Source of the DNA: an uncultured Hyphomonadaceae bacterium
GTDB lineage: Bacteria > Pseudomonadota > Alphaproteobacteria > Caulobacterales > Maricaulaceae
Length of the DNA: 33,475 nucleotides
Reading direction: 5' to 3'
Assembly: GCA_913058335.1 (NCBI GenBank)
Contig: CAJXPX010000021.1
Location: forward strand, 1 to 33,475
The notes beneath the pieces are model-generated. The model was not told the origin of the DNA, did not search any database, and saw only the letters and a program-made list of their open reading frames with translations. Both the position numbers and the translations under genes were made by a program. Positions within the stretch are counted from its first letter, which is position 1, and each line of letters begins with the position of its first letter. Positions 9,895-19,900 of this stretch are shown here, in pieces.

Positions 9895-12252
9895 ATGAAC
9901 AAGCAAGCCGCTTTATCTGCAAGCCTGTCTGTGCTCGCGATCTCATTGCTCATGAGTGACTCTGTCTTCGCTCAGGAACGACAATCCGCAATTGATGCTT
10001 TAACAGACGAAATCGTCGTCACAGCAACTAAAAAATCTGATGCTGAAAATGTTCAGGACGTACCGATTTCTATTACCGCATTTAGTAGCGGGAGCCTGGA
10101 AGCTTTAAAGGTTCGAACGCTAGAGGACTTATCATTTTCTGCTCCGAACGTTTCTCTTGATGATGTTGGCACGTCCCGTGGTGGCGCTAACTTCTCTATA
10201 CGTGGCTTAGGGGTAAACTCTTCAATTCCATCTATTGACCCGACGGTTGGTGTCTTCGTGGACGGAGTTTATTTAGGGACAAATACGGGTGTGGTTTTCG
10301 ATGTCGTTGATCTTGATAGTGTTGAAGTCTTACGGGGGCCTCAAGGCATTCTTTTTGGAAGAAATACAACGGGCGGCGCCGTGTTACTCAATACGGGCAA
10401 TCCGACTGACGAGTTGGAATATAAAGCCCGCTTTGCTGTTGAAGGGCCTGTCGATAAAGGGCGCGGCGGTATCAACACTTTCGCTCAGGGGGTCGTCTCC
10501 GGTCCTTTAGTCAAAGACAAACTTAACGGAAAAATTGCAGCTTATTACAATAATGACGACGGGTATTTCAAAAATCTCGCAACAGGTAATAATTTCGGCA
10601 AAGCAGAAACTTATATTCTGCGAGGGGCATTGGATTTCATGCCGTCCGACAATATTCGCTTTTTGGCAAAAGGGGAATATTTTGACAGTGACGGTCAAGG
10701 CCCTGCTGGTCAAAACCGGGGCCTTTTTGAACGTGACTCTTTTGACTTCTCAATTGATAATGAGGGGGATTATAAGTCCGAAGCTATTTCCGGGACTTTG
10801 AAAACTGAAATTGATGTTGCTTTTGGTGACGGCCAGATCACGAATATCTTTGGGTATCGGGATACGGAAGGCTCTACTAGCGGTGATATTGATTCAACGC
10901 CTTTGAACTTGTTCCACTCTACTACTGAATATGCACAGGATCAGATTTCTAACGAACTACGGTATAATGGAACATTTGGAAAAATAGATTTAACGACGGG
11001 TGTCTTCTATTTCGATCAAGATGTTGCCTATACTGAGACGCGAGAACTACAACAAGATTTTGGCCTACTCGTACCTTTTCCATTTACTCCACCTCCAACA
11101 TCTTATGGAGGCGGGTTGCAAGACCATAGCGTACTCGGCATTTTTGGCGCTATAGATTATTCCTTAACGGAAAAGTTTAAAGTTCTACTCGGTATACGAT
11201 ATTCTGAAGAAGAAAAAGATGCGGGGGTGACCTATATTCGTCCCCGTCCTGTCTGTAGTGTCGTTGGGGGAACCTGTCCAACATCCGGAACAAATCCATT
11301 CATTCCGGGTGAAAACAATGGATTTACAGATAGTGACAAATGGACAAATTGGTCTCCAAAAGTCGGTTTCCAATATACCCCTAATGATAACAGCCAGTTT
11401 TTTGGGAATTGGACGCGCGGATACCGGTCGGGCGGTTACAACTTCCGAATAACAGAACCCGGCGGGTTTGAAGCCGTGTTTCCTCCAGGTTCCGACCTTG
11501 CAACCGATGAGGAGCAAGTTGATTCCTACGAGCTAGGGACCAAGATTGATTTTGCAGATCGTCGAGCGCAAATAAATGCCTCCGTCTTTTTAACAGACAT
11601 TAGTGATATGCAGAGAGAATTGAATGTCTCATCCGGTCAAGTAGGAGCAGGTGTTGTCCAAACAATTGTTAATACTGCGGACGCGACCATTAAGGGTCTA
11701 GAAGTCGAAGGTCGATTAAAAGCCACTGATAATATTCTTTTTACAGGGAATATTGGACTTATTGACGGGGACTATGACTCAGTTCTCTTTGACATTTCCG
11801 GAGACGGCTTGATTAATGATGCTGATCTGGCATTGGATATACCGCGAGTTTCACCGATAACTTTTGGAGCTGGCGTCATTCATGATATGGATTTAGGAAG
11901 CTCCGGCTCTCTTACAAGCCGCTTGAACTTTCAACGCCGTGATGAGTTTGCTTATACAGACTCCAACTTTGGCTGGATACAAGCCGCAGATATTTTAGAC
12001 GCTAATATTAGTTGGGCAACACCTGTGCAAGGTGTCTCATTGTCCCTTTACGGAAAGAACCTTCTTGATGAAGTTCAAGCTGGTAACGACACACAAGTGC
12101 CATTCGGGGGGAATGTAAGCGCCTTAGTTCCCGGCTCTCAAAATTTGGCAAATGGTGTCGATCGTCCTTATGACCGTTTCCCTAACGCAGGAACTTTAGC
12201 GCCTTTGAAAAAAGGCCGGATCATTGGACTGGAACTCACCATTCGTGGTTAG
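9895..12252 (+). CDS. TonB-dependent outer-membrane receptor
   Basis: Outer-membrane beta-barrel that imports a substrate using energy from TonB-ExbBD. The 785-residue precursor has a signal peptide (1-26, cleavage after VFA). A DEIVVTATKK stretch near residues 37-46 resembles the segment that carries the TonB box. The plug domain runs to about residue 170 and contains SIRGLG and the signature VLRGPQGILFGRNTTGGAV; the barrel occupies the rest. It belongs to the large receptor class common in Caulobacter/Sphingomonas relatives. The substrate cannot be read from the sequence, as there is no adjacent siderophore, cobalamin or sugar-use gene. It is a single-gene unit with an inverted repeat ahead and a strong terminator behind. 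G+C is slightly lower than in the suc genes. Confidence 0.93.
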   Translation: MNKQAALSASLSVLAISLLMSDSVFAQERQSAIDALTDEIVVTATKKSDAENVQDVPISITAFSSGSLEALKVRTLEDLSFSAPNVSLDDVGTSRGGANFSIRGLGVNSSIPSIDPTVGVFVDGVYLGTNTGVVFDVVDLDSVEVLRGPQGILFGRNTTGGAVLLNTGNPTDELEYKARFAVEGPVDKGRGGINTFAQGVVSGPLVKDKLNGKIAAYYNNDDGYFKNLATGNNFGKAETYILRGALDFMPSDNIRFLAKGEYFDSDGQGPAGQNRGLFERDSFDFSIDNEGDYKSEAISGTLKTEIDVAFGDGQITNIFGYRDTEGSTSGDIDSTPLNLFHSTTEYAQDQISNELRYNGTFGKIDLTTGVFYFDQDVAYTETRELQQDFGLLVPFPFTPPPTSYGGGLQDHSVLGIFGAIDYSLTEKFKVLLGIRYSEEEKDAGVTYIRPRPVCSVVGGTCPTSGTNPFIPGENNGFTDSDKWTNWSPKVGFQYTPNDNSQFFGNWTRGYRSGGYNFRITEPGGFEAVFPPGSDLATDEEQVDSYELGTKIDFADRRAQINASVFLTDISDMQRELNVSSGQVGAGVVQTIVNTADATIKGLEVEGRLKATDNILFTGNIGLIDGDYDSVLFDISGDGLINDADLALDIPRVSPITFGAGVIHDMDLGSSGSLTSRLNFQRRDEFAYTDSNFGWIQAADILDANISWATPVQGVSLSLYGKNLLDEVQAGNDTQVPFGGNVSALVPGSQNLANGVDRPYDRFPNAGTLAPLKKGRIIGLELTIRG

Positions 12253-12279
12253 TTGGTTTTGATTAGAGGACTCACACAT

Positions 12280-12303
12280 AACCCCGCTTCGGCGGGGTTT
12301 TTT
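12280..12303 (+). terminator. Rho-independent terminator after the TonB-dependent receptor gene
   Basis: Perfect 8-bp stem AACCCCGC (12280-12287) / GCGGGGTT (12292-12299) closed by a TTCG tetraloop and followed by a run of six T residues (12298-12303). Confidence 0.95.
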
Positions 12304-12359
12304 ATTGGGAACAGATAAGCGAGGAAGGAGTAATTTAAGACAGACTGTCAGGAGAGAAT

Positions 12360-12845
12360 ATGAAAAATTTAATTGCCCCGCTTTGCCTTACAGCTTTGGT
12401 TTCTGCCTGTTCAGTTTCAGACATGAACTCTCAGACGGCGGACTCGCCTATGTCTGAAACCATCCTAATAGAAGATAAAAGTTTCGAGGCCGTGGAAGCT
12501 AACATTCTGGAAGCCCTCGAAAAACGGGATTTGAAACTTTTTACTGTTGTAAATCATGGGGAGGGTGCAAAGTCGGCCGGAATGGATATTGGACAATCCA
12601 AACTATTTATTTTTGGAAATCCAAAAACGGGGACGCCTCTAATGATGGCAAACCGAGAAATGGGCTTAGAGCTTCCCATGAAAATTCTGATTTATACAAC
12701 TCAAACAGGAGAGCTCGGCCTACGCCGAACCGACATCAAATCCTTAGGCCCAAAGTACGGCCTGACAAATCAAGACGAACGTATAGAAAAAATTGAAGCG
12801 GCTCTGAAATCAATTTCGCAGGAAGCTATATCTACGCCGCAATAA
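12360..12845 (+). CDS. DUF302-family lipoprotein
   Basis: A 161-residue exported protein. Residues 1-16 form a short lipoprotein signal with the lipobox VSAC, so Cys17 would be lipidated. The remainder matches the DUF302 family: a strand-helix opening (SFEAVEANILEALEKRDLKLFTVVNHGEGAKSAG in overview), then LFIFGNPKTGTPLM near residues 81-94 and the conserved ELPMKILIYT near 104-113. The family fold is known but no biochemical role is established. The ATG follows a GGAGAG ribosome site. It converges on mutB with only 13 bp between the stop codons and no visible terminator there. Confidence 0.85.
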   Translation: MKNLIAPLCLTALVSACSVSDMNSQTADSPMSETILIEDKSFEAVEANILEALEKRDLKLFTVVNHGEGAKSAGMDIGQSKLFIFGNPKTGTPLMMANREMGLELPMKILIYTTQTGELGLRRTDIKSLGPKYGLTNQDERIEKIEAALKSISQEAISTPQ

Positions 12846-12858
12846 TTATTTTTCGAGT

Positions 12859-14997
12859 TTAGCTGCCTTGGCTAAGACGTCTGTTCACTACCTCAAGAAC
12901 TTCTAGGATTGCTTCGGGAACATTCGTCCCTGGAGGAAAGACTGCTTTAGCGCCCATCTCTTTTAATGTCTCAACATCTTCCGGCGGAATGACACCTCCC
13001 ACAATTATCATAATGTCTTGGCGATTTTGTGAGCTGAGGGCATCTCGAAGTTTCGGAACAAGACTTAAATGCCCCGCCGCCAAAGAACTTGCCGCGATCA
13101 CATCGACATCGGATTCGATACCAAGTTCCGCCGCCTCTTCCGGTGTTTGGAACAGCGGGCCTATAACGACCTCAAATCCCATGTCCGAAAAGGCCGTCGC
13201 AACCACTTTTTGCCCGCGATCATGTCCATCTTGACCCATTTTTGCGATGAGAATTTTGGGTTTCCGACCTTCAAGTTCCGTAAAGGCGTCAATTCTAGAT
13301 TTTGCATCTTTAAACGCTGGATTATTCTTATCAAAAGAAGAGGAGTAAACGCCTGTCACCCCTGCGGGTTTAGCATCAAAGCGGCCATAGACCTTTTCAA
13401 GAGCGGATGACATTTCCCCGACTGTGGCTTTCTTACGCGCCGCATCAATGGCAAGTTCCAGCAAATTGCCTTCGCCGCTATCTGCTGCTCTGGTGAGAGC
13501 ATCAAGAGCTTCCATGGTGGCATCTGTGTCGCGGTCTGCTTTTAATTGTTTCAACCGGGCAATTTGGCCTTTGCGAACAGTATCATTATCCACTTTCAAA
13601 ATCGGAATGTCGTCTTTTTCATCAGAAAGATATTTATTTACGCCGACAACAGTTTGCGCGCCGCTATCAATGCGCGCTTGAGTTCGGGCTGCGGATTCCT
13701 CGATTCGAAGCTTTGGAATACCAGCTTCGATTGCGGCCGCCATACCGCCTAGCCCTTCGACTTCCTGAATATGTCCCAATGCCTTTTGGGCTAAATCATG
13801 GGTTAGTTTTTCGACATAATAACTCCCGCCCCAAGGATCGATCTGGCGCGTATGACCGCCTTCAGTTTGAAGGAAAATCTGGGTGTTTCGGGCAATACGT
13901 GCCGAGAAATCTGTCGGCAGTGCCAAAGCCTCATCCAGAGAGTTCGTATGCAGACTTTGCGTACCGCCATCCACGGCTGCCATAGCTTCAATTGCGGTGC
14001 GCCCGACATTGTTGAAAACGTCCTGCGCGGTTAAAGACCAACCCGAGGTCTGGCAATGGGTGCGGAGCATAGTTGATTTCGGGTTTTCAGGGTTAAATGG
14101 GCTGATGAGTTGAGACCATAAAAGACGGGCCGCGCGCATTTTTGCGACTTCCATGAAATAATTCATTCCAATCGCCCAGAAGAAGGAAAGGCGCGGGGCA
14201 AAACGGTCGATTTTCATTCCGGCGTCGAGGCCTGTGCGGACATATTCCAAGCCATCCGCTAAGGTATAACCAAGCTCAATATCGGCTGAGGCACCTGCCT
14301 CTTGCATATGATATCCGGAAATAGAGATAGAATTAAATTTCGGCATATAAGTTGAGGTGTGAGAGAAAATGTCTCCGATAATTCGCATACTCGGTTTGGG
14401 CGGATAGATATAAGTATTACGCACCATGAACTCTTTCAGAATGTCATTCTGAATTGTCCCGGAAAGCTGCTCCTGCTTAACGCCCTGTTCTTCAGCGGCG
14501 GCTACGTAGAGGGCGAGAATTGGTAAAACGGCTCCATTCATCGTCATGGAGACGGACATTTTATCGAGCGGGATCTGATCGAACAAAACCCGCATATCGT
14601 AAAGACTATCAATGGCAACGCCCGCCATGCCGACATCCCCTGGCACGCGGGGGTGATCAGAATCATATCCGCGATGGGTGGCCAGATCGAACGCCACGGA
14701 GAGACCTTTTTGACCTGCGGCTAGGTTTCGGCGGTAAAAGGCATTGGAGTCTTCGGCGGTTGAAAATCCTGCATATTGGCGGATGGTCCAAGGACGCTGA
14801 ACATACATAGTGGGATAAGGGCCGCGAATATAAGGCTCTGCCCCCGGCATTGTATCAAGGTTTTCCAACCCTTCAATATCGCGAGCGGAATAATGCGGCT
14901 GCACGGAAATGCCTTCTGGTGACATCCATTCCTTGCTGTTGCCGGGTTTAGAAGGAGAGCGACCCAGCTCCATTTTGGTGAAATCGGGATGAGTCAT
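12859..14997 (-). CDS. mutB: Methylmalonyl-CoA mutase, large (catalytic) subunit
   Basis: Adenosylcobalamin-dependent mutase converting (R)-methylmalonyl-CoA to succinyl-CoA, the last step of propionyl-CoA degradation; the product enters the TCA cycle at SucCD. The 712 residues are normal length. The substrate-binding TIM barrel begins with [16 protein letters not shown] and [16 protein letters not shown]. The C-terminal cobalamin domain contains the DxHxxG motif (Asp590, His592 as the cobalt ligand) and a later [10 protein letters not shown] segment. Its ATG overlaps the mutA stop by 4 bp (14994-14997), so the two subunits are translationally coupled. No epimerase or MeaB chaperone gene is in the window. 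Confidence 0.97.
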   Translation of the reverse strand: MTHPDFTKMELGRSPSKPGNSKEWMSPEGISVQPHYSARDIEGLENLDTMPGAEPYIRGPYPTMYVQRPWTIRQYAGFSTAEDSNAFYRRNLAAGQKGLSVAFDLATHRGYDSDHPRVPGDVGMAGVAIDSLYDMRVLFDQIPLDKMSVSMTMNGAVLPILALYVAAAEEQGVKQEQLSGTIQNDILKEFMVRNTYIYPPKPSMRIIGDIFSHTSTYMPKFNSISISGYHMQEAGASADIELGYTLADGLEYVRTGLDAGMKIDRFAPRLSFFWAIGMNYFMEVAKMRAARLLWSQLISPFNPENPKSTMLRTHCQTSGWSLTAQDVFNNVGRTAIEAMAAVDGGTQSLHTNSLDEALALPTDFSARIARNTQIFLQTEGGHTRQIDPWGGSYYVEKLTHDLAQKALGHIQEVEGLGGMAAAIEAGIPKLRIEESAARTQARIDSGAQTVVGVNKYLSDEKDDIPILKVDNDTVRKGQIARLKQLKADRDTDATMEALDALTRAADSGEGNLLELAIDAARKKATVGEMSSALEKVYGRFDAKPAGVTGVYSSSFDKNNPAFKDAKSRIDAFTELEGRKPKILIAKMGQDGHDRGQKVVATAFSDMGFEVVIGPLFQTPEEAAELGIESDVDVIAASSLAAGHLSLVPKLRDALSSQNRQDIMIIVGGVIPPEDVETLKEMGAKAVFPPGTNVPEAILEVLEVVNRRLSQGS

Positions 14998-16283
14998 TTG
15001 GCGGTCTCCCGTAATTTTGCAGGTTTGGTATCTTCTGCGCGGTGTAATGTGACCCCCAAAATTGGATCATTTTTCGCGTCGCGATCAGATTTGGCCGCTG
15101 CGATAGATTTCTGTAGAGCGCCGGAGGCGATGACATCTTCGATGCCGCCACCCGTTTCTATCGCCTGAAATTCTATCCAAGCAGTCTCTGCGATTTTCTG
15201 TGTGAGAGCTTCGTGGAAATAACTGCCGTGAGCGGGATCATTAACTTGTCCAAGGTGGCTTTCCTCCATCATCATTAATTGCATATTTCGTGCAATACGA
15301 TAGCCAAATGGCGTGGCTAAACGCGAACTATCAGAGGGCGCATCTGTAAAGGGACGCAAAGTGATATAATCGGCGCCGCCGCAAACCGCCCCAAAGCCAG
15401 CGGCCATAACGCGAAGTAGGTTTGTCCACGGGTCGACGCTTTGCATCATGCGAAGACTTGAAACGCAGTGAATAGCTATGTCAGTGCTGGCGCCAAAGCT
15501 TTCCGCAATGCGCGTTAGAATTTGCCGGGCGGCTCTGACTTTGGCTATTCCCAGATGTCCGTCCCGGTCTGCGGCCAGGCGAACAGAGAGTTTCGTTTTC
15601 GGGCTATATTGACGCCAGTAATGAGCAGCGCTCGCCGCCATTACGCTGAGTTCTTGAGCTTCCGTTCCGCCCTGATCGTGAATAGCGGCGGCGTTTATAC
15701 AAAGCGCCGTCCAAGTTTGAGGTAAATCATTGAGGATATCCTCAAGTGGTACGACGTCTGACATTGCACCAGAAAGGACCAAACCTACAGGGTCCAAACC
15801 TAAATTGACGACTGATTTAGAAAGGGGTTCATGGGATTTAATTAGTTGGGCTGTTTCGATCGGATTTGACGTTATGTTGAATCGAAATGGAACAAGCTTG
15901 AGCCAAACGCCTTCTAAAAGGCGTTTTAAATCAGCCCGGCTTGTCAGAGTTATGGTATCTGTAGAGAGGCTTATATCCAACGCGCTTGCGCCGCCATTCA
16001 GATCCGCGAGGATTTGCGTATTGGCAAATCGAATGTCAGGGTCCCGGACAGGCGTACACATATGCCAAGGGCGGTCATCCAAGAGTGGAGCCCCAAGCCG
16101 AGAATGCGGGTCGACAGTTTCAGGTCTGTCTTTTTCGCTAAAGAAAGGCCCCCGTTCCAACTCATCATCCGTATGGCGCTTGAGGCTTTCGAAATCAGCG
16201 CCTTTCAATCCGGTCTTTACTTGTTCCAACCAGTTTTCGCGAGAGGGCGATTCAAATCTATCAGTTAAAGCTATTTCAGTCAT
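14994..16283 (-). CDS. mutA: Methylmalonyl-CoA mutase, small subunit (short form)
   Basis: Non-catalytic partner of MutB in the heterodimeric mutase. At 429 residues it is short: the Propionibacterium small subunit has more than 600. The barrel-like part is present ([58 protein letters not shown]), but the protein ends soon after, so the C-terminal cobalamin-like domain appears absent. There is no sign of a frameshift: it ends cleanly with an ATGA overlap into mutB. No strong ribosome site precedes the ATG at 16283; an AT-rich palindrome (16291-16304) lies 7 bp upstream of it. Confidence 0.9.
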   Translation of the reverse strand: MTEIALTDRFESPSRENWLEQVKTGLKGADFESLKRHTDDELERGPFFSEKDRPETVDPHSRLGAPLLDDRPWHMCTPVRDPDIRFANTQILADLNGGASALDISLSTDTITLTSRADLKRLLEGVWLKLVPFRFNITSNPIETAQLIKSHEPLSKSVVNLGLDPVGLVLSGAMSDVVPLEDILNDLPQTWTALCINAAAIHDQGGTEAQELSVMAASAAHYWRQYSPKTKLSVRLAADRDGHLGIAKVRAARQILTRIAESFGASTDIAIHCVSSLRMMQSVDPWTNLLRVMAAGFGAVCGGADYITLRPFTDAPSDSSRLATPFGYRIARNMQLMMMEESHLGQVNDPAHGSYFHEALTQKIAETAWIEFQAIETGGGIEDVIASGALQKSIAAAKSDRDAKNDPILGVTLHRAEDTKPAKLRETAK

Positions 16284-16290
16284 AAGGGTC

Positions 16291-16304
16291 TTTAATATAT
16301 TAAA
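16291..16304. promoter_or_regulatory. AT-rich palindrome just upstream of mutA
   Basis: TTTAATATATTAAA is a perfect 14-bp palindrome 7 bp from the mutA start codon on the minus strand. It could contain a -10 element or an operator half. Being pure AT, it is less significant than the longer palindrome at 16383-16400 in the same divergent region. Confidence 0.3.
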
Positions 16305-16382
16305 CGGTCAGTCTTTATGGTTTGAGGGCAGGTAAGGCCAGTGCCAATACCCATCGTGGCAAAAAAGAGAAGGATTTACAAT

Positions 16383-16400
16383 CGTTCTTTATAAAGAACG
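16383..16400. promoter_or_regulatory. 18-bp perfect palindrome in the mutA-fpr divergent region
   Basis: CGTTCTTTATAAAGAACG is its own reverse complement over all 18 positions. It lies 86 bp upstream of the preferred fpr start and about 100 bp from mutA. It looks like a dimeric-regulator operator, or a hairpin if transcribed. There is no T-run directly behind it. Confidence 0.5.
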
Positions 16401-16486
16401 GATGTTTCTTTTATAGAATGTTGCGTTTCTTGGGCGTCCCCCTTATATGGCGCTTGAATAGAACACACACCCCGTCGGAAAGTTGT

Positions 16487-17269
16487 ATGTCAAACGCCCC
16501 AACAGAAGAAACCGTGATTGATGTCGAGCATTATACGGATCGCCTCTTTAGCTTCAATATCTCACGGCCAAAGTCTTTTCGGTTTCGCTCGGGCGAGTTT
16601 ATTATGATTGGCTTGCCGGCCCTACCTGATCAAAAACGCCCCGTTATGCGGGCTTATTCAGTCGCCTCCCCCAGCTGGGATGAAAGCCTTGAATTTTTCT
16701 CTATCAAAGTGCCGGACGGTCCTTTGACCTCCCGTCTGCAAAAAATTAAAAAAGGGGATACAGTCCTTCTTGGACGCAAGCCAGTGGGAACTTTGGTGCT
16801 AGATGCGCTCCTCCCGGGCAAGCGTCTATATATGTTCTCCACGGGCACAGGCATTGCGCCTTTTGCTTCGCTTATTCGCGACCCTGAAACCTATGAGCGT
16901 TATGACCAGATTATTCTGACACATACTTGCCGCCAAAAGGCAGAACTGTCCTATGGATTACGACTAGTAGAAAGCTTGAAGGATGACCCGCTCGTCGGCG
17001 AAATGATCGGGGATAAACTTTTACACCTGACCTCTCTCACCCGCGAGGACTACCCTTTAAAAGGGCGTATTACGAGTTTGATCGAGTCCGGAGACTTATT
17101 TACGAATGCCGGCGTTCCGCCGCTCAATCCGGAAGAAGATCGTGTTATGATTTGTGGTTCCAAAGACATGATTGATGACACCGCAAAATTGGTTGCTGGA
17201 TTTGGCTTGAAAGAAGGGTCCAATTCACAACCGGCTGAATTTGTAGTCGAAAAATCTTTCGTCGGCTAA
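16487..17269 (+). CDS. fpr: Ferredoxin/flavodoxin-NADP(+) reductase
   Basis: FAD protein that exchanges electrons between NADPH and ferredoxin or flavodoxin in the cytoplasm. From the ATG at 16487 it has 260 residues, matching bacterial plant-type Fpr. The FAD motif RAYSVASPSW lies near residue 50. The NADP-binding STGTGIAPFASLI follows near 116-128, and the protein ends in FVVEKSFVG, the C-terminal form seen in Rhodobacter-type Fpr. The open frame continues upstream to 16322, but those 55 codons are basic and Cys/Phe-rich, unlike the family, and cover the palindrome, so the later start with CGGAAAG upstream is preferred. It converges with lptD; a weak GCCCA-T5-TGGGC hairpin spans the gap at 17287-17301. 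Confidence 0.93.
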   Translation: MSNAPTEETVIDVEHYTDRLFSFNISRPKSFRFRSGEFIMIGLPALPDQKRPVMRAYSVASPSWDESLEFFSIKVPDGPLTSRLQKIKKGDTVLLGRKPVGTLVLDALLPGKRLYMFSTGTGIAPFASLIRDPETYERYDQIILTHTCRQKAELSYGLRLVESLKDDPLVGEMIGDKLLHLTSLTREDYPLKGRITSLIESGDLFTNAGVPPLNPEEDRVMICGSKDMIDDTAKLVAGFGLKEGSNSQPAEFVVEKSFVG

Positions 17270-17300
17270 GTCATCGATTGAGATTGGCCCATTTTTTGGG

Positions 17301-19691
17301 CTAGCCCCCGCTGTCTCCGATCGTCAAGAGAGCAATCCGAATGCCGAAACCTGAAGAATCGCGAATGGCATCATTCGCCACGTTTTCCTTTGTGTAGGTC
17401 AGCTCAATAAGAGTGCAGTCATCCTGATAGGTTAAAGCCAGACTCTGACGGCGAAGGTTGTTACTGTCGATATCATAAAATCCGGTATATCTTGTTCGCC
17501 ATTTATCGGCGATCTTGATGCCCAATGCCCCAGAGACCTCCTCTGACGGGGCGTTATTTATCGCCAGTAATGGATTGCTCTCAGAGTCAATTCGATAATA
17601 CCGCGTCGACAAATCAAACCTTTTGTCACGATAACGAAGCGAAGAATCAATTCGTCTAAAACTGGAGGAGTCTTCGTCATATCGAACGCGTGTTTTTGAC
17701 GTGAAGCGATTGCCCAAGTCCAGCTCAAATAAGCCAACCAAATCAGAATCGCTATCCACCAAACCAGAGTTTGCTTCAAACTCATTGTTCGTGTTGGTTG
17801 TATAGCTTTGACCGAGGAATAAGTGCGCGCGGCTTAGATTCCAGTTTGCGCTCACAGAGGCGCCGACATCGGCGCGAAGTCCATCTTCCCAGAGGTCGTA
17901 ACCTGCAGCTTTGTTGGACTGCCAGAACAATGCCTGATCTAAATCTATATCCGTGCCGTCCTGTGCTAAATCGACGGCAAATCCGTCTCCGTTTACGGCT
18001 GTAAATTGGTCAAGTTTGGCATCCCCGAAATTCTGCGTCACTTGCACGCGTGGCTCAAGGATCCAAGTTACGTTTCCACCGGAGCGAATGAAGGGATAAC
18101 GAGCATCAATACCCACTTGCCCTAAGGTCCGGCTAAAATCAGTTTTGGAGCCTCCCTCTGGTTCGATTTCGTAATAATCGACTCGGGCATTGGCAAAGGG
18201 TTTAACTTCAATCCCGCCCGGCGCAATCCAGGTTCTAGAGTAATCCAGCCCGAAAGTGCCGCGTCCATAATCTGTTCCTTCTTGGCGAGTGAGCCATGTG
18301 GTGTCGCCAAAGAGCTTCAAGCGGCCCTCTAAAACCGGGTCGGAAAAATATCTCTCCACTTCTATTTTGGGCGCTAATATAGGAAGGGTATCATCATTGT
18401 CTTCAAAAACGCGGAGTTGATCATTATCTAATTCGATGATGCGCGTGCGGAGGCTCTGGAATCCGACAGTTGAAACGCTGAACCGCGTATTGTCATCTTG
18501 CCCCACAAGATAAGCTTGGGAGGTGTTACGACGGCTTTCAGATTCATAAACCCCCCGCGTGCCTGGGCGTTCATTTAAATCATACCGATTCAGATAATTA
18601 TCATCTGTCGCGAGTTGTACCCCGAAACCATATGTCCAAAAATCAGTCGGCTCAAAATATCCGTCAGCATATATGTGTGACCGAAGGCGTTTGCCTGTTG
18701 GGGCCGTACTGGGATCAAAAAATCTGTTCGGATCATCAAAGGCATTGCCTTCTCGGTCAAAGATGCTGCCATAAGTAAAACTCCCTTCGACATCAATTCG
18801 GCCCGTATTAAATAAGCGGGCGAATTGATATTCCATCAAAGGATTTACCTTGGAGAAAATACGGGGCGTAAATGTGGCCTCTGTATAATCATCAATCGCC
18901 CAATAATAGGGGGCTTCCAAGGTGAAGCCTTTGTCACTCGCCAGTCCAACAAAAGGAGTTAATAGGCCGCTGGCACGTTCCGCACTTGGGTCGGGATGAG
19001 CTAGGTAGGGTGTGTATAGGACCGGGAGCCCCAAAAGCTCCAACACCGCATCGTTATATCGTATGGTGCGCGTATCCTTGTCCTGACGCACACGTTTCGC
19101 TCGCAAGCGCCAAGAAGGCGTTTCGACATCCCCGTCATCGCTCCGGCAGAGTTGGCAGGCTGTATAATAGGCGTTGTAAAATTCGAACTCTTCTTGGGTA
19201 TTACGGTTGACAAACCGCGCGCCGACGACGCCGCCGCCTTCAATTCGGCCTGTGTAATTTGTCGCGGTTCCGGCTTCCAATTCATCGGAGAGCTCTAGCT
19301 TGTCAGCATATTGTGTTGACCCTGTTGCATCGATTAAAATAACATTTCCACTGGCAACAATTTCGCCTGTGTTTAGATCATAGACGACTGTCTCGGCGCG
19401 GAGTGTCCGGTCTTGATACCGCCCCTCGACTTCGCCCGAAATAGTGAGGATATTTGCCTTTTCATCATTCGTCAGAGTGTTGGCTTCCAAATAAATCAGA
19501 TTTGGATCCCGGTAAGGACTGTCCGGAGCAAGTTGCAGGGGGCGATTCGTTCCGGCGGCTGTTTCCGGCGCACCGATCTGTGCATAAGCCGGCGCTGCAG
19601 CCCCTAGGAAACAGAGCGTTAAAGCGGCTACGCTACTTTTTAGAAGGAGCGTCGCACGCAAACGGGAAGTGTATGGCTGTTGTTGAGTCAT
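17301..19691 (-). CDS. lptD: LPS-assembly protein LptD
   Basis: Outer-membrane beta-barrel that, with the LptE lipoprotein, inserts lipopolysaccharide into the outer leaflet. The precursor has 796 residues with a signal peptide ending at AYA (about residue 37). The periplasmic OstA-like domain follows (LIYLEANTLTNDEKANILTI and VVYDLNTGEIVASGNVIL regions), then the LptD barrel with the alphaproteobacterial YYTACQLC pair and LELLGLPVLYTPYLAHPDP. A C-terminal Cys occurs in YQDDCTLIEL, so disulfide formation is possible. A GTG at 19715 is in frame, but ATG 19691 has AGGGGAAAG immediately upstream. Unlike the common lptD-surA-pdxA-ksgA order, no such neighbours are present. Confidence 0.95.
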   Translation of the reverse strand: MTQQQPYTSRLRATLLLKSSVAALTLCFLGAAAPAYAQIGAPETAAGTNRPLQLAPDSPYRDPNLIYLEANTLTNDEKANILTISGEVEGRYQDRTLRAETVVYDLNTGEIVASGNVILIDATGSTQYADKLELSDELEAGTATNYTGRIEGGGVVGARFVNRNTQEEFEFYNAYYTACQLCRSDDGDVETPSWRLRAKRVRQDKDTRTIRYNDAVLELLGLPVLYTPYLAHPDPSAERASGLLTPFVGLASDKGFTLEAPYYWAIDDYTEATFTPRIFSKVNPLMEYQFARLFNTGRIDVEGSFTYGSIFDREGNAFDDPNRFFDPSTAPTGKRLRSHIYADGYFEPTDFWTYGFGVQLATDDNYLNRYDLNERPGTRGVYESESRRNTSQAYLVGQDDNTRFSVSTVGFQSLRTRIIELDNDQLRVFEDNDDTLPILAPKIEVERYFSDPVLEGRLKLFGDTTWLTRQEGTDYGRGTFGLDYSRTWIAPGGIEVKPFANARVDYYEIEPEGGSKTDFSRTLGQVGIDARYPFIRSGGNVTWILEPRVQVTQNFGDAKLDQFTAVNGDGFAVDLAQDGTDIDLDQALFWQSNKAAGYDLWEDGLRADVGASVSANWNLSRAHLFLGQSYTTNTNNEFEANSGLVDSDSDLVGLFELDLGNRFTSKTRVRYDEDSSSFRRIDSSLRYRDKRFDLSTRYYRIDSESNPLLAINNAPSEEVSGALGIKIADKWRTRYTGFYDIDSNNLRRQSLALTYQDDCTLIELTYTKENVANDAIRDSSGFGIRIALLTIGDSGG

Positions 19692-19900
19692 CTTTCCCCT
19701 ATCAGTCCCGTTCACTTTAAGACGAAGACGAAGACAATGAGTTTGTCCCTTGTCTTGCTTCAGCTTCCGCCATAGCCAATCACCTCGTCACGGTCTATGC
19801 AAAAGCCTGATTTTTTACACTTTCCGACGTGAAATTTCTGCCATGAAATTTTCATTAGTCTAAGTGGCTGCCTATCAGTCCCAATTTAACGCTAAAATGT

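Noticed and set aside
16322-16486. 55-codon N-terminal extension of fpr
   Set aside because: It does not fit the family, spans the 18-bp palindrome, and the ATG at 16487 gives the usual 260-residue protein.
17287-17301. GCCCA-T5-TGGGC hairpin between fpr and lptD as a terminator
   Set aside because: Only a 5-bp stem, it overlaps the lptD stop codon and has no T-run on either side; noted in the fpr entry only.
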